Shown here piece by piece: positions 46,997 to 58,896 of a DNA stretch of 64,000 nucleotides. Source of the DNA: Cordilura impudica. Lineage: Eukaryota > Arthropoda > Insecta > Diptera > Scathophagidae. The stretch's first letter is position 1; each line of letters opens with the position of its first letter. Made by a program: the position numbers and the translations under genes. The notes beneath the pieces were generated by a model that saw only the letters and a program-made list of their open reading frames with translations, had not been told where the DNA came from and made no database searches. The stretch lies in the NCBI GenBank assembly GCA_963682025.1, contig OY821519.1:252762116-252826115 (forward strand), written 5' to 3'.

Positions 46997-48625
46997 TTGA
47001 AAACATAAAGGAGAAGTTACACAGGAAGAATTGTTGCGGATACATCTCTATATAGAGTTAATGTTGAAAAAGTTAGTGGAAGATTAAAAACAGTTTTCAG
47101 CGCTTTATTTTGAGATAATTGAAGTGATTTCAATTCATTACTTTTCGTACAACCGTAAATAATAGCTAAATAATTTAAGTGACTCTGAATTAGAGATTGG
47201 TAAATTATTAGTTTTGTTTTTATGTTAAACTTATTTTCAAATTTATAAATATTTTGTCGAATTAGATTCATGTACTTCCTTTCCGTCTACAAAAATACTA
47301 AAGTTTTGATTATGAACAAGATATGGCCTAAATCTTAGCAGTTTTGTTTTTTCAGCATTTAAACACAATTTATTTATCCTTGCATACTCCGCAATCATTG
47401 CTGCATCATATTCCATATAAGCTCTTAGAACAGTTTCATGTTTGTATGTCATCAGCAAACATAATCAATTTTCCAAAAAGCTTTAGATTTTTTATATCAT
47501 TAAAATAAATACTAAAAAGCAATGGGCCCAAAACACTTGCTTGTGGCACTCCATAATCAACACTCCATAATCAACATGTGACTCTTATGATTATTCACTT
47601 CAACATATTGCTTTCTGTTTGCTAAGTAATTTTTTATCAAAGCTAATGCTCGTCTATCGACACCGTAATAAGAAAGTTTTTCAATAATAATATTATGATC
47701 AACAAGGTCAAACACTTTCGAGAAATCGTAAAAAATTCCAGCCGCGCCAGTAAATTCATTATCTATTCTCTGACATATAGTATTAACTACATTAACTACA
47801 GCTTCTTCCGTGCCCCTTCCTTTTTTGAACCCATATTGACATTCATATAATAAATTGTTTTCATCAAAGTATGTCGATAATTGTTCGTGGAGGAGTTTTT
47901 CAAAAATTTTGTCAATTATAGGAAGTAAAGCTATGGGTATAAAATAGCATTATTTTCCTTAGGTATAAGTATAATTTTAGCTATTTTTAAGTCATCAGGA
48001 TACACAGAAGTGCGAATGATATTATTAAAAATTCTTAAGAGGTATGGCGAAATAATATCTTTGCACTGAAATAACATTTTTGGTGAAATACCATCATAGC
48101 CACAGCTCTTATTTAAATCAAGTTTCGAAATAATATTAATAATTTCTAAATTGTTTGTGGGGAAAAAGTTAAATACACTTTGACATCGGTTTAGAGTTCT
48201 TAGACTATTACATGAATCTCCAGGTAAGCATTCAATTTGTAGCTTCAAAGTTTTTAGAATTTTAAGAAAATAGGTGTTAAACACATGACTCTTTTTTATC
48301 ATCAGCAATTATGTTTCCATTATCATCACAAATTTTTAATTCAGCTTTAAGTTTCCGCCCAAGATTTTCGTTCAAAAATTTCCAACTTTTTTTTGGATCT
48401 TGTTGAATATGATTTAAATTATTATAGTAGTAGTTAGTCATACATTCTCTACAAGCTTTTCTAATAACATCACTAACTCTCTTCAGTCTATACTGAACAT
48501 CACTTGATAACAACGATACGATATGCTTCCATCCCGCAAAGTTCAAAGTGTTTTTTATATTCATGTTAGGGCATTTGCCTTGAATTGCCCTCCTGGCTAT
48601 GCTCATTATATAGTTGATCACGTCG
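46997..48625 (-). pseudogene. Jockey/CR1-type LINE ORF2 fragment (linker, reverse transcriptase, C-terminus)
   Basis: On the minus strand: QDPKKSWKFLNENLGRK (pre-RT linker), LDLNKSCGYDGISPKMLF and YPDDLKIAKIILIPK. Then FEKLLHEQLSTYFDEN, CQYGFKKGRGTEEAV and FYDFSKVFDLVDHNII. Next GVPQASVLGPLLFSIYFNDI and FADD, then LCLNAEKTKLLRF and ESNSTKYLG. The C-terminal IKTKLIIYQSLIQSHLNYL stretch follows. A 14-base tandem duplication (near 47550-47580) disrupts the frame just before GVPQ. Several frameshifts separate the parts and the endonuclease is missing. The order of motifs is complete for a LINE reverse transcriptase. Confidence 0.85.
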
Positions 48626-48629
48626 ATTG

Positions 48630-48990
48630 TTGAAGGCCATTACAATCAGAGCATAAAATAAGCCTATTTAAGTCATCCTGAAGATCAGAAATATCCGTAA
48701 CTGTTGAAATTGGTTTGAAAACTTTAAGATCATCGGCATACAAAAGATATTTCGAATTTTTAAAACAGTGATAAATATCATTTATATAAATATTAAAAAG
48801 TAAGGGACCCAGGATACTACCTTGCCGTATACCAGAGGTCAAAATGAATGATCTAGAACAGATTCCATCTGTTGAAACCGTAGAAAGACGGCCAGTTAAA
48901 TAATAACGAAACCAACAAAGCATTTCCGAATAGAAACCAATCTTTGACAGCTTTAGTAAAAGAAGTAAAAGAAGTTGCTCTCCCTCCGGG
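48630..48990 (-). pseudogene. Second, different LINE reverse-transcriptase fragment
   Basis: The minus strand reads FYSEMLCWFRYYLTGRLSTV, SGIRQGSILGPLLFNIYIND, YLLYADDLKVF and DLQDDLNRLILCSDCNGLQ, the palm motifs of a Jockey/CR1-type polymerase with an intact YADD. The flanking LINE at 46997 has its own copy of the same motifs, so this is a separate element. It is joined upstream to R1-like sequence at a CTT/TTA-rich junction near 48960-48990. Confidence 0.82.
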
Positions 48991-48995
48991 AATAT

Positions 48996-50790
48996 AGTTC
49001 TCACTATTTTGCCTGTTAAATCGGAGCATGTAATCTGTGCTAATCTCTTTCCCTTTAGGCGTGACATAACCACATGAAATGCATTGCCCCGCCACTTGGT
49101 TCCGATTTATGGCTCTTTCTAGGTTCTTCCTTGCCTGGTGGTAGGCCTCTCTGCTAGACATGAAATCCGCTACTCTGGTATTTTCGTCTAGTCTTCAGGC
49201 ACTCTTCGCTTAGTGTGGCTGTATTTTCATTCCAACAATAATTTTCGTTTCTTCTTTGACTCGTTCTTTTCCTTGATAAGGAAGCATCACATGTCATTTT
49301 CTGAGCCTCCCCGATTTGGTATTTTATACTAGATACAGCACCATCTTCGATAAGGTTGTTGCAGAACCTTTGGCCAGTCTTGAAATGCTTCTTTCCCTCG
49401 AGGTAGGTCCACCACTGCTCACCGTAAATATTATGGCTTGGTGGTCGCTATGAGTATAGTGTTCAATCACTTTCCATTCTATGGCACTAGCCAGGATGCA
49501 CTTACAAATGTAAGATCAACAATCGAACCATAACGAGCTCTTCTAAATATTTTGGTGTTTCCTTTGTTCATGAGGACGACATCGACCTTTGAGAAATCTT
49601 CCAGTAGAACTTTTTCCCTCTCGTTAGTACTCTGGCTTCAATTGACCATGCATTAAAACCTCCTGCGATGATAACTGGTCTGCGGTAACTTGTGTCCCTT
49701 ACCATGTTATCAATAAGCCTTTTAAACTTCAGAATATGTCCCCAATTTTCCCCATGGCAAAACCTTCAGTTAACTGCTTCATATCATCCACTATTGCTTT
49801 GTTTTTACAAGTCCACACTGCTGCTTTACCTGATGCGTCGTTTTCCTAAATGTTTTTGTATTTTTCGCTTGTTATAACTACGTCTGATTTAATATCGTAG
49901 ATGGTGTGTTGTAGGAGAACCTGCGTTGCAGCACAATGGTTGATACTGAGCTTGATGCATATTATTTTGGTTGCTACTCAGCGCCTTTCTGAACATAGGG
50001 CATCTATAGCTTCTAGGTATGTGTCTTCTGTCGCCACTTCCGCTCGACTAGCCAGCATACAGTTAGGTTCACCTTCACAATTTTATTAGATGCGACCTTC
50101 AACTCCGCATCTCCGGCCGGATTTTGATCTGTCGGTGTCGGACTTACAGGATGTCGATCGAATTCCAGACATCTAAAGCACCTTAACAGTGTCAGCGACT
50201 CTCTCAGTTGGCATATAGACTAGCCGAGAGCTCTCCGCGCTTCCAATACTGGCAGACTAATTATCACGGTCTGAATACCTCCGTAGATTCTTCGGATATA
50301 TTTCACTATGCTGTCATCTAGGCCAGCTAGCTTCAATGCCTTACTAAGAACATTACATATCTTCGATTTCGTAGTAATGCCCTCCATATCTTTACACTCT
50401 ACGACTAATTCCTCCTTAAGTTTGTACCATTTGGGTAAACTTTTCGGCTACCCCTCCATTTGTGGTCTTCATTTCCAAGAGGAGATCTCCTTTCTGCGTC
50501 CTCTAATCTTGCTGATTTCCTCACTTAGTTCGTTCAGATTAGGGTCTGTTCTAAGCTTCCGGAGGATATCCGCATACGTGACTTCCCCTTTATGATCATG
50601 GCGTCCGGCTTGGGCTTTCTAAATCTCTTCCTGTTGCTCTTAACGGTAGTCCATGTGGACTCCAGAGGCGGGGGCTTTTCCATCTGTTGTGAAACCATCT
50701 ACGACATTCATCACATGCGGGGATCGCTATTTCTGTCTCTTAGGTGCCTAAGCCTTGGGAGTTCTTATATTCTTGACTGCATTTAGGAAA
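48996..50790 (-). pseudogene. R1-like LINE, ORF1 and 5' part of ORF2, decayed
   Basis: Going down the minus strand, an ORF1-like part gives LRTDPNLNELSEEISKIRGR, YGGIQTVIISLPVLEARRAL and a zinc-knuckle start RCFRCLEFDRHP (about 50590-50130). An endonuclease part gives HYTHSDHQAIIFTV, the SDH motif near 49450. The pre-RT segment gives SREAYHQARKNLERAI and MVMSRLKGKRLAQI...PEGEQ. All fit an R1-clade element. Frameshifts and stops are frequent. It ends at about 48996, before the reverse transcriptase. The R1-like RT scrap at 45286 may be its continuation. Plus-strand frames in this interval are antisense artefacts. Confidence 0.75.
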
Positions 50791-51995
50791 TAGTGTTAGT
50801 TATAGCAGGAGTATTTAACGGAAGGTGATGATGTTCGAATTGTTAATGAAAAAAATTATTCACTTTGACAATGAGTGACAGTTCCTTTTGTCACTTTTTT
50901 TCAGTTTAAGTATGAGGTTGAGTTTCAGTGGTTAATAGAGTGAGTGCTGAAGTTCTACAACAGTTTTTTTTAAGTTTAGTCATACATATTTTACCTAAAG
51001 GCTTAAAAGGCTTTGTTAGTAGAAACTCATCAGGTAACGTTTACGGTTTTTTCTACCATAAAATATTTACTTTTACATATCACTTTTTCTTCGTTTAATT
51101 TAATGAATAGTAGTGGTGGTAAGTCTGACATGACGACTTGTTGACTTCAAACAAAGTGACACATGGTTTGACAATAAAGGCTTTTTGCAAAACAGAAGCT
51201 AATTAATAGCTTTTTTCATATAAAAATACTTTTTTTTTAAATAATAATTAAGATTTTAAATAATAGTAGTTAAAGGATGTATTTGAGTTTTTAAAATTTC
51301 AATAGAAGTGTTTTGAATTTTTTTTTCGCTTATAAATCATTTTTTTTTTAAATAATATGCAAACAACAAGTTGGGGTTAGATTTCTAAAAACAACCGCTT
51401 ACGTAATAAAATTTTAAAAGCTATTTCATTAGTAAAGAAATTTTAAATCTACTAACCAATTCATTGCACTCGAAATAGGGGAAAAAATAAACAGGAGACA
51501 AGCGGCTGGCTGAGTCTATGATATAAATTTGTAAAAAAAAACTTTTATACTAAACAAAATGGTAAAACACAAACCATGAATTGGTTAAAATAAAATAGTA
51601 ATTCGTTAATTTGTTTTCTGCTACTCTTTTTGTAGTGAAATGGCTAAAAGTTGTTTTAGGAAATTTATATACAATGTTTGAGGATTGCTTGCTAAAGGAC
51701 GACATTTGAATACCCTGTAATAAGTATAGAAGTAAGAATATGCTGGCAACGAAATGCCTTAATTATATCAGTAATAAATCTGGCCCTTAAGTAACCTAAT
51801 TGGCCGTTCTAGGTAGTATCTTAAGTTCTTAATTTTTTAGGAAAACATTTCAGCATAGTTGTACTGTAATTATTAGTTCTCTTGCTTAATTCCCGGCAAC
51901 TATTTTAAAAGGTAACTGTTATTATGCAGCAAAAATGGACTCCCAAATTCTATCTAAAATTGTAAAAACATTTAAAAAAAAAATATCTTTGACCC
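50791..51995. other. Non-coding AT-rich stretch
   Basis: No gene or clear repeat recognised. Confidence 0.45.
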
Positions 51996-52755
51996 TTTTT
52001 ATACCCTATACTATGTGGTTTGGGTATAATGACTTTGTGCTGCTGTTTGTAACAACCAAAAATATTTGACCTACACCCATCTTTAATTATACCGATCGAA
52101 TCAGAATCACTATCTGATTCGATTTAACGATGTCCGTCCGTCCGTCTGTGTGTCCATGTAAAGCTTGTAATGAAACTGCAGGTTGCAAATATGAATATAT
52201 TTTAATGAAATTTGGTATATGAGCTTTTATCTGCCATAGAATGAACGCTATTGAAATAGGTTAGAACTGGTCCATGTTCAGACCTAGCCCCCATACAAAT
52301 GACCCCTATGAAATCAACATATATTGCCATAAGATCCAAATTATCATACAAATCTTAGTCAAATTGGGTTTGTATGTATATATTACATCCATTAATCAGT
52401 AGTCCAAAAATGATCCCTATTGGACAACTCTTAGTCATAGGCCCCATATAGAGCTGCTTCCCGATCTTCACTTAAATCTATCAAAAAACAAAAATATTGC
52501 ACAGTTTTTTCTAAAATTTGGTTTGTATATATTTTTTCAAAGTATAAGTGACTTTACCAAATATGGTCAGGATCGGTCCATTTTTCGACCTAGTCCCCAT
52601 ATAAATATAGTATCCGATATGAATTTTTTCATATCTGCAGCGAAAAAAATTAATAAAAATGCCATTCAAATTTGGACCCAAGAGATAGGGTCTCTAAACC
52701 ATGGTATAGGGTATCATATAGTCGGGCTAGACCGACTATAATTTTCTTACTTGTT
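51996..52755 (-). mobile_element. DINE-like repeat, copy G (full length)
   Basis: It starts on the plus strand with TTTTTATACCCTATACTATG and has GTCCGTCCGTCCGTCTGTGT near 52132. It ends GTCGGGCTAGACCGACTATA plus CTTACTTGTTAC. Both ends match the family. Confidence 0.72.
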
Positions 52756-54060
52756 ACTTTTCAGTTTAAACTTCGGCTTTATTCACAACAAAGATCAAAT
52801 TCTACTTTTATTATTTATGGACAGAAAGTCAATATTAATTTTTTTTGTCCTTCAAATATTCTGAGAAAATAAATAGGCTGCCATATTTAATGGGAAAAAT
52901 TTAATTGAAATTTATTCAACTTTATTGGTTTTTCAGCATTTATTTGTTTTTTTTTTTTTGCTTTATGTTAAACCTTTTCAAATATTCATTCATGCAAATT
53001 CATTAACAATATTTTTGTATATTGCGTTTTTGTTTTATTACTCTTTTTCAATGTATTTTTGCTTAACAAACAAAAAATATAATAAAACAAAATAAAAAAT
53101 TTCATCAAAAAATCATAAAATGTTATATTAAAATATGTTGAAGGCCAAAATGATTGAACAAATATTTCATTCAGAGAATTAAACATATTTCTATCAAGTG
53201 GGGGAATTTATTGACAGAATTCATTGGTGAAAAGACAATACGTTTTTTATGAATTAACTAATTCAAATGGCAAAGTCCTCTCCTCTATAATTTATATATT
53301 TTGGAGGAGGGGGTTCATAGAATTATATTTTCATTAGTTCAAGGCTATGGCACTCAATTTAATTCCATTTTGGTACAACAAATAGAAATTATAAAAATTT
53401 AAAATGTTTTCAATTATTGAATATTTTTTTGTTCGAAAAGGCCATCACCTCAATTGTCCAAGTAACTGTTTTTGATATTTTAAAATGGTCTATAAAAATA
53501 GCACATGATATGGATAAATTTTTGTAACTGAAAAAAAAAACATGACAAGTATTATTTTAAAATTCTGGCTAAGTGTTGTTCTTCGTTTTTGGTTAAACAG
53601 TTTTTTATGGCTATTTTTTTGTAGCAGACTCTGAGTTGTCTGCTTGTTTTGGATGCCATTTTCTTTTAGTAACTCTTAACGGCTGGTTATGTTATGTTAT
53701 GATTTTTTTTTGTTAAAATAATGGAAACTTTTTGTTTTGTAAGAAGTTGTTGGAGTGAGTAAGTAATTTTTAATCAACATTTTTGAGGGAGTTGTTTTAC
53801 ATTTTTTTGTTTTGAAAGTGTAGAAGTAAAATGGCGGAATTCTTTAACCCTATGATGTCTTAATTTTGATTTTAAGAGAAAATATATTTTAATAGTTTTT
53901 CTTATTTTCATTCCTGTCAATAATAAAACAATGATATATATTTAAAATATATTAAATTAGCAATTTTTTGTGGAAATGTAACTAAGTCGTTTTATTCGTC
54001 GCAGGGTTCTAGAAGAACAAATTTCAACTTAAGTTCTATATCTTTTTTTTATTAACCAAC
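52756..54060. other. Non-coding AT-rich stretch
   Basis: Many T runs (for example 52948-52960) and no recognisable coding sequence. Confidence 0.45.
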
Positions 54061-55170
54061 ACTCAGGGGATGCCCTCTACAAATGCAGTGTATTGTATTG
54101 ATTTCAGGAAAATACTTTATGGGAAGGAGGAAAGAGGGAGTAGTGTTTGTAGATATTTGACTTAAATTTTATTAGATTGTAACTGTCAGGAAAGACCGGT
54201 GCGGAAAGTTTATTCCACATATGAGTAGTTCGACTGATAAACGTATTCTCTTTGCAATGCGTTGTGCGGTCAACTGAATAATAGACTACAAACGGATGTG
54301 ATCTACTAGAGAAGCGGGTAGAGCGAACCGAAACTCGGGCTCTTGGAATAAGTTCGCTAATCGCAGAAGAACATTTCCCGTGGTAGTATCTTTAGAACAG
54401 TCTTACACAACCCACATATCGACGATGTTCCAACGAGTCAATAGAGTTGGATACCATACTGTCATTAATGAGCATCAACGTCCTCCTTTGTACATGGTCG
54501 AGTAGCTCCAGAATAGACTTTGAAGCTCCTGCCTATATATGGGAGTTTTAATACATTTTCGGTTCGATGTAAGTGTTATATATTTTAAGAAAATCAGAAG
54601 GAGTGAAGTAATATTTGCACCGTTTTAGAAGACCAAGACACTTTAATGCTTCTTTCGACACTTGAAAAACATGCTCGTTCCATCGAACATCACATTGGAT
54701 TCTCATGCCCATAACAGCAAGAGTAGCCTATTCCTCAATACCTATACCACCCATATAGGTAAACAGACAACATTGAGTCTTCAGCGCCTTAAAATCAGCC
54801 CTATTCGCTATACCCCACTCTGAAATTGTTAAAGGTCTTGATTGAGTGTGTCCGTTATTGTCCGCCTCTTACCCCTAACCTCCAAACGACTTGATATACA
54901 ATTGAAGAAAAATGAATGATAAACGCTGCTGTCATCTGCGAAAGAGTATATAGAGTTAAAAGTTTGACTAAGAAGTTCGTACAGAAGGACAATGAAAAGA
55001 GAAGGAGAAAGACGGGAACCTTGGGGTATCCCTGAATTAAGCTGAAACTCATTAGATCAGAACCCATCAATAACAACACGTATTGTGCGGTCTCTGAAAA
55101 AACTCGGTATATTATTTTCCATTTACCATATTACTTTGTGACTAATTTTGTCAAGAGTATGGAAAATTAT
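54061..55170 (-). pseudogene. LINE reverse transcriptase, palm to C-terminus, decayed
   Basis: On the minus strand: FFRDRTIRVVIDG, SGIPQGSRLSPSLFIVLLYE and IYSFADDSSVYH (about 55100-54930). Then the C-terminal chain SKEALKCLGLLKRCKYYFTP and EHRRYVGCVRLFYRYYHGKC. Finally FISRTTHMWNKLSAPVFPD near 54200. This is the gene order and C-terminal signature (…RT...LWN.LP..VFP..) of Jockey-superfamily LINEs. Stops and frameshifts break it, and the N-terminal half is missing. Confidence 0.8.
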
Positions 55171-55339
55171 TTTTATTAACTTTTCCTAAGCTCTGTTAGA
55201 TTTGCGGATATTTTACAATGAAACTGTTAGAATATGACAAATATTGAATGAAGAATAATATTTAAACGTATTTTTAATAGGAAATACAATTTAAACACTA
55301 AAAAAATATCTTGAATTTGTCAAAACATGATAATTTATA

Positions 55340-55706
55340 CTAGCATATTCCAGCGCTCGAAATTCGAGTGCATTTCCTAGGCAACTTTATTTCTCAACTT
55401 AGCCAATTCACAAACCAACACTTTTTTATTTTATTATTATTGTGAATGAAAATAACAAACTCATTAACAAACACATCAACAAATTTAATAAACACACACA
55501 TAGCATATGTATAATATTATGTATGTGTTAGTAGCAACTTTAAATGCAATGTACTCAAAATATGAGGAAAAAATTTAAAAATATGTAAATCTGGTGAACA
55601 TCTAAAAAGAAATACCTTTCAAATAATATACGTTTGGTCAAAATCGGAATAAAATGGTAGAACAAAACACAAAACAAAAAATCGCCAAGCCTATTAATAT
55701 TATAGA
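55340..55706 (-). mobile_element. Short non-autonomous Helitron (CTCGAATTTCGAG family)
   Basis: The minus-strand 5' end TCTATAATATTAATAGGCTT follows an A and the 3' end is CTAG before a T, with the CTCGAATTTCGAG hairpin near 55357-55369. It is 367 bp; about 50 bp longer than its closest relative at 27388 because of a TATGTGTTAGTAGCAACTTT-containing insert that is shared instead with the copies at 3968 and 56315. Confidence 0.75.
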
Positions 55707-56314
55707 TAGGAAAAATTTCAAATTTGAAAAATTGGAAATGTTTTCAAATAGAAAAACTTCAACATTTTTGTATAACTTCTAATTTACAGTTCTTAAAGGA
55801 AGAACTGCTTTCATCTTAATTGTTGCAAAAAGAAAAAAAAAATCAAAATCTGATAAATATCTATTTTTTTCTATAAAGCTATAAACAGTTATTTCATTTT
55901 GTATATTTTTTTTGAAAAAAGTTTACTTTTTTATTTTATTTTTCTTTCATATTGACGATTTTTCGGGATAACGTTAAATAAAGTGTGGCAACACTAGCCT
56001 AAATTAATATGACATGAGGAGTATAACGATACATACACACTCATGAAGCAAATGCTACAAACACAACGACCGCAACAACAACAGCGATTACATACAAAAT
56101 GAAAAATGAAGAATAACAACAATAACAAGACAACATAGAAAAAATCATATTTCTTTTTTTACATTTTCATTGAAATCTCAGAACTTATTGAACTGATTTC
56201 AATGATTTTAAATACCAAACTGCTCAGGATGTCACTGAATCATTTTCGGCATGAAAGAAAATATATAAGAAAAAAGTAAATTGTGTTAAAAAAAATTAAA
56301 TTACTATTTATAGA

Positions 56315-56835
56315 TTTAAATAAATATTAATAGGTAAGGCCATATCTTGTGACCTCTTCTACATTTTTAGTTACCAACCGCTTTTGACAAAAAATACACC
56401 CAATGGAAAGATATTTCTTTACAGATGTCCATTATATTCACATATGTTTACCATCTGCTACATTTTTTTGGAGTACAATTTATATAAAATTGCTACTAAC
56501 ACATAAATAAAACACATATTTAAGCTTCAAATAAAACACTATACAATGCTGTGTGTGTATGTTTATTTAATTTGTGTTGAATTGTGAATTGGCTAGAATT
56601 AATTAGCATACCCTTATACTCGTATAATATTGTTTATTGATAAACCCAGTGGGTTCAACAAATATTTATAATGAAACTTAATGAATTTTATTTAAAAATG
56701 TAGAATTTAAAGAATTTTATTAAATAACGATACATTTCTTATGTAGATTAAAAAAATATTGAAAGAAAAAAATGTTGTGAACAAATAAAATATGCTAGAA
56801 TTTGCACTCGAATTTTCAGGGTTGGGCTCTGCTAG
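56315..56835 (+). mobile_element. Degenerate Helitron of the same family
   Basis: The 3' part reads GCACTCGAATTTTCAGGGTT and TCTGCTAG before a T; the hairpin is damaged (TCGAAT/TTTCAG). The 5' start near 56315 keeps AATATTAATAGGTAAGGC but the TCTATA terminus is mutated. It shares GTTGAATTGTGAATTGGCTA with the copy at 3968. Confidence 0.55.
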
Positions 56836-57006
56836 TTTAAATAAATATGAGCATCCTAGCTGACCTATTAAGAGCGTGGTCGTGATTTCCACAGATGGAC
56901 AGATGGACATTGATATATTAACTCCGCTTGTTATAGGAATCGAGAATATGTGTATATATTTTATAAGATACAAAAATTTCTACCTCTGGAGTGTATAATA
57001 AAAATA

Positions 57007-57282
57007 TGCCTGGTTTTCATTATGTCATTTTCAATGGCAATTGTTGCCAATTATTGTCAGTTGTATGAAAACGGGGTTTGAAAGTCTTGTCATTTACAAC
57101 CCCTGTCAACATTTGACATCAGAAATTAAATTGCCAGCATGTTGGCAATTTGTTTGTATTTGACAGCCGGATTTTTTGTTCGTTTATAAGATGTAATGTA
57201 AACGCGACGAATAGAAAATTACAAGATGTCATTTGAGGCAATCGTTTGTTGTCAGTTTATATGACATATTGAAAATCAGGCA
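57007..57282. mobile_element. MITE with ~22-bp terminal inverted repeats
   Basis: The left end TGCCTGGTTTTCATTATGTC (57007) pairs with the complement of the right end ending CAATATTGAAAATCAGGCA-like text (57261-57282): TGCCTGATTTTCAATATGTC. Two mismatches occur over about 20 bases. The interior has further self-complementary TGCCAA/TTGGCA and GTCAAA/TTTGAC motifs. It is 276 bp with no coding sequence. Superfamily not assigned. Confidence 0.7.
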
Positions 57283-57471
57283 ATAGTATGTGATGTCAAC
57301 TTTTTGCAGCCACAAATTAAAAAAAATGTCATTTGCATTTCTTTTACTACAAAATCAATTAAAAGTGATACGTCTTTTGCAAGATTAGAGACAAATTGAA
57401 CAAACAAAAAACATTTTAAAGATATTAATACTTTTGGTTAATAAATTATGCAAATAGATCTCAGAATAGAT

Positions 57472-58152
57472 CTCAGAATAGTAATATGGAATGCCAATGG
57501 TCCAAACTTAGGCGGGAAATATAAATTTTTCTTCAAACAAATTTTTGATTTCAGAGACACTTTTCACCAGCAAATCGTATTTTCATATAGAAGGTTAAAC
57601 TTTAATCAGTACCAACCGTCCTGCTGATTCAGCTCACAGCGGTGCTGCCATTCTTTTGAAGTCAAATATATCATACAAAATTTTATATAAAATTCAAAAA
57701 CAATCAGTGTAGTCCACTGTTATCTCCGTAACGAGCAAAAACATTCCATTATCAAATGGAGCAGTCTACTTTCCTCCAGGGTACGTATTTGATTAAAATG
57801 ATTTTAAGAGCTTGTTTGCAAAATCAGGATCCAGACTTCGGGTTGGAGGACATTTGAATTCCAAACACCCAAAAAAAAAGAGATGGACCTATCAATGATG
57901 GATAGATGGCTAAAATCTGATCAAGAGAAGACATCTGTTTTTGCTCTGTATTTAGAAAAGGTATTCAAACCATTCAATTTTAATTCTGGTTCTTTAAATA
58001 AAATAAATGTACTAAAATTTCATGACTCGCCCTGTCAAATGGATCTTCCAACAAGTCCCGTAAAACCAACTTAAATTAAAAATGAAATTAATAATTTAAA
58101 CTTCACAAAAATCACCCGGTTATGATCAATGCAGAAATGCTCAAAAACATCC
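57472..58152 (+). pseudogene. Jockey-type LINE: endonuclease and pre-RT linker with internal deletion
   Basis: The plus strand begins LRIVIWNANG (the start of the apurinic-like endonuclease domain), then ISETLFTSKSYFHIEG, RPADSAHSGAAILLKSNISY, SVTSKNIPLSNGAVYFPPG and VGGHLNSKHP (aspartate of GGDFN changed to histidine). After a deletion it continues LKSDQEKTSVFALYLEKVFK and FHDSPCQMDLPTSP, then SPGYDQ and AEMLKNIP of the pre-RT linker. A 12-bp tandem TAGATCTCAGAA duplication lies just upstream (57455-57478). The reverse transcriptase is missing because the next element begins at 58155. Confidence 0.85.
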
Positions 58153-58154
58153 CA

Positions 58155-58896
58155 AATAAGTAAGAATGTTAAAGCATAGACTGCCTATGCGATACCCTAT
58201 ATCCTATACCATCCGAGAAGTGGTCTTAGGTCCAACTAATTGGGTATAAAAAATAAGCATATACTAAATCTGAGTGGAATTTTTATTATTATTTTTTGCC
58301 TCCAGATTTGAAAAAGTTCATATTGGATGCTATATTTGTATAAGGACCAGGGCGCAAAATAGACCGATCCTGGCCATATTTGGTAAAACTTATTTTCTGC
58401 AAAAACCTACACAAAACAAATTTGAGAGAAATCTGTGCAATATTTTTGGTTTTTGATAGATTTAAGTGAATATTGGAAAGTAGCTTTTTATGGGGGCTGT
58501 AACTATGAATTGTCCTATAGGGTTCATTTTTGGACCAGTGGTTAATGGATGAGTAAACACAAACAAACCAAATTTGACCGGAAGTTATGTGATAATGTGG
58601 ATCCTTTTGCAATTTAAGTCGATTTCATAGGGGTCATTTGTATGGTGACTAGGTCTGTGCATACATCGATTTTCTCTAATTTCAGTAGCGTTCATGCTAT
58701 GGCCGACAGAAGGTTATATACTAAATTTTATCAAAATGCAGACGGACAGACGGACATCGCTAAATCGCTAATCAGAAAATGATTCTGAGCCGATCGATAT
58801 AACAAAAGATGGGTCTAGTTTAAATATATTTGGTAGTTACAAACATCAGCGTAATGTCATTTTATACCCTGACCGTATATGGTATATGGTATAAAA
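58155..58896 (+). mobile_element. DINE-like repeat, copy H (older, diverged)
   Basis: It opens AATAAGTAAGAATGTTAAAG with a degraded palindrome (CATAGACTGCCTATG), has GCAGACGGACAGACGGACAT inside, and ends CGTATATGGTATATGGTATA. Family order is kept but bases differ more than in copies C, F and G. Confidence 0.65.

Noticed and set aside
49692..50786. Four plus-strand open frames of 61-95 residues
   Set aside because: They are antisense to the R1-like ORF1/endonuclease remnant on the minus strand, which has recognisable motifs.
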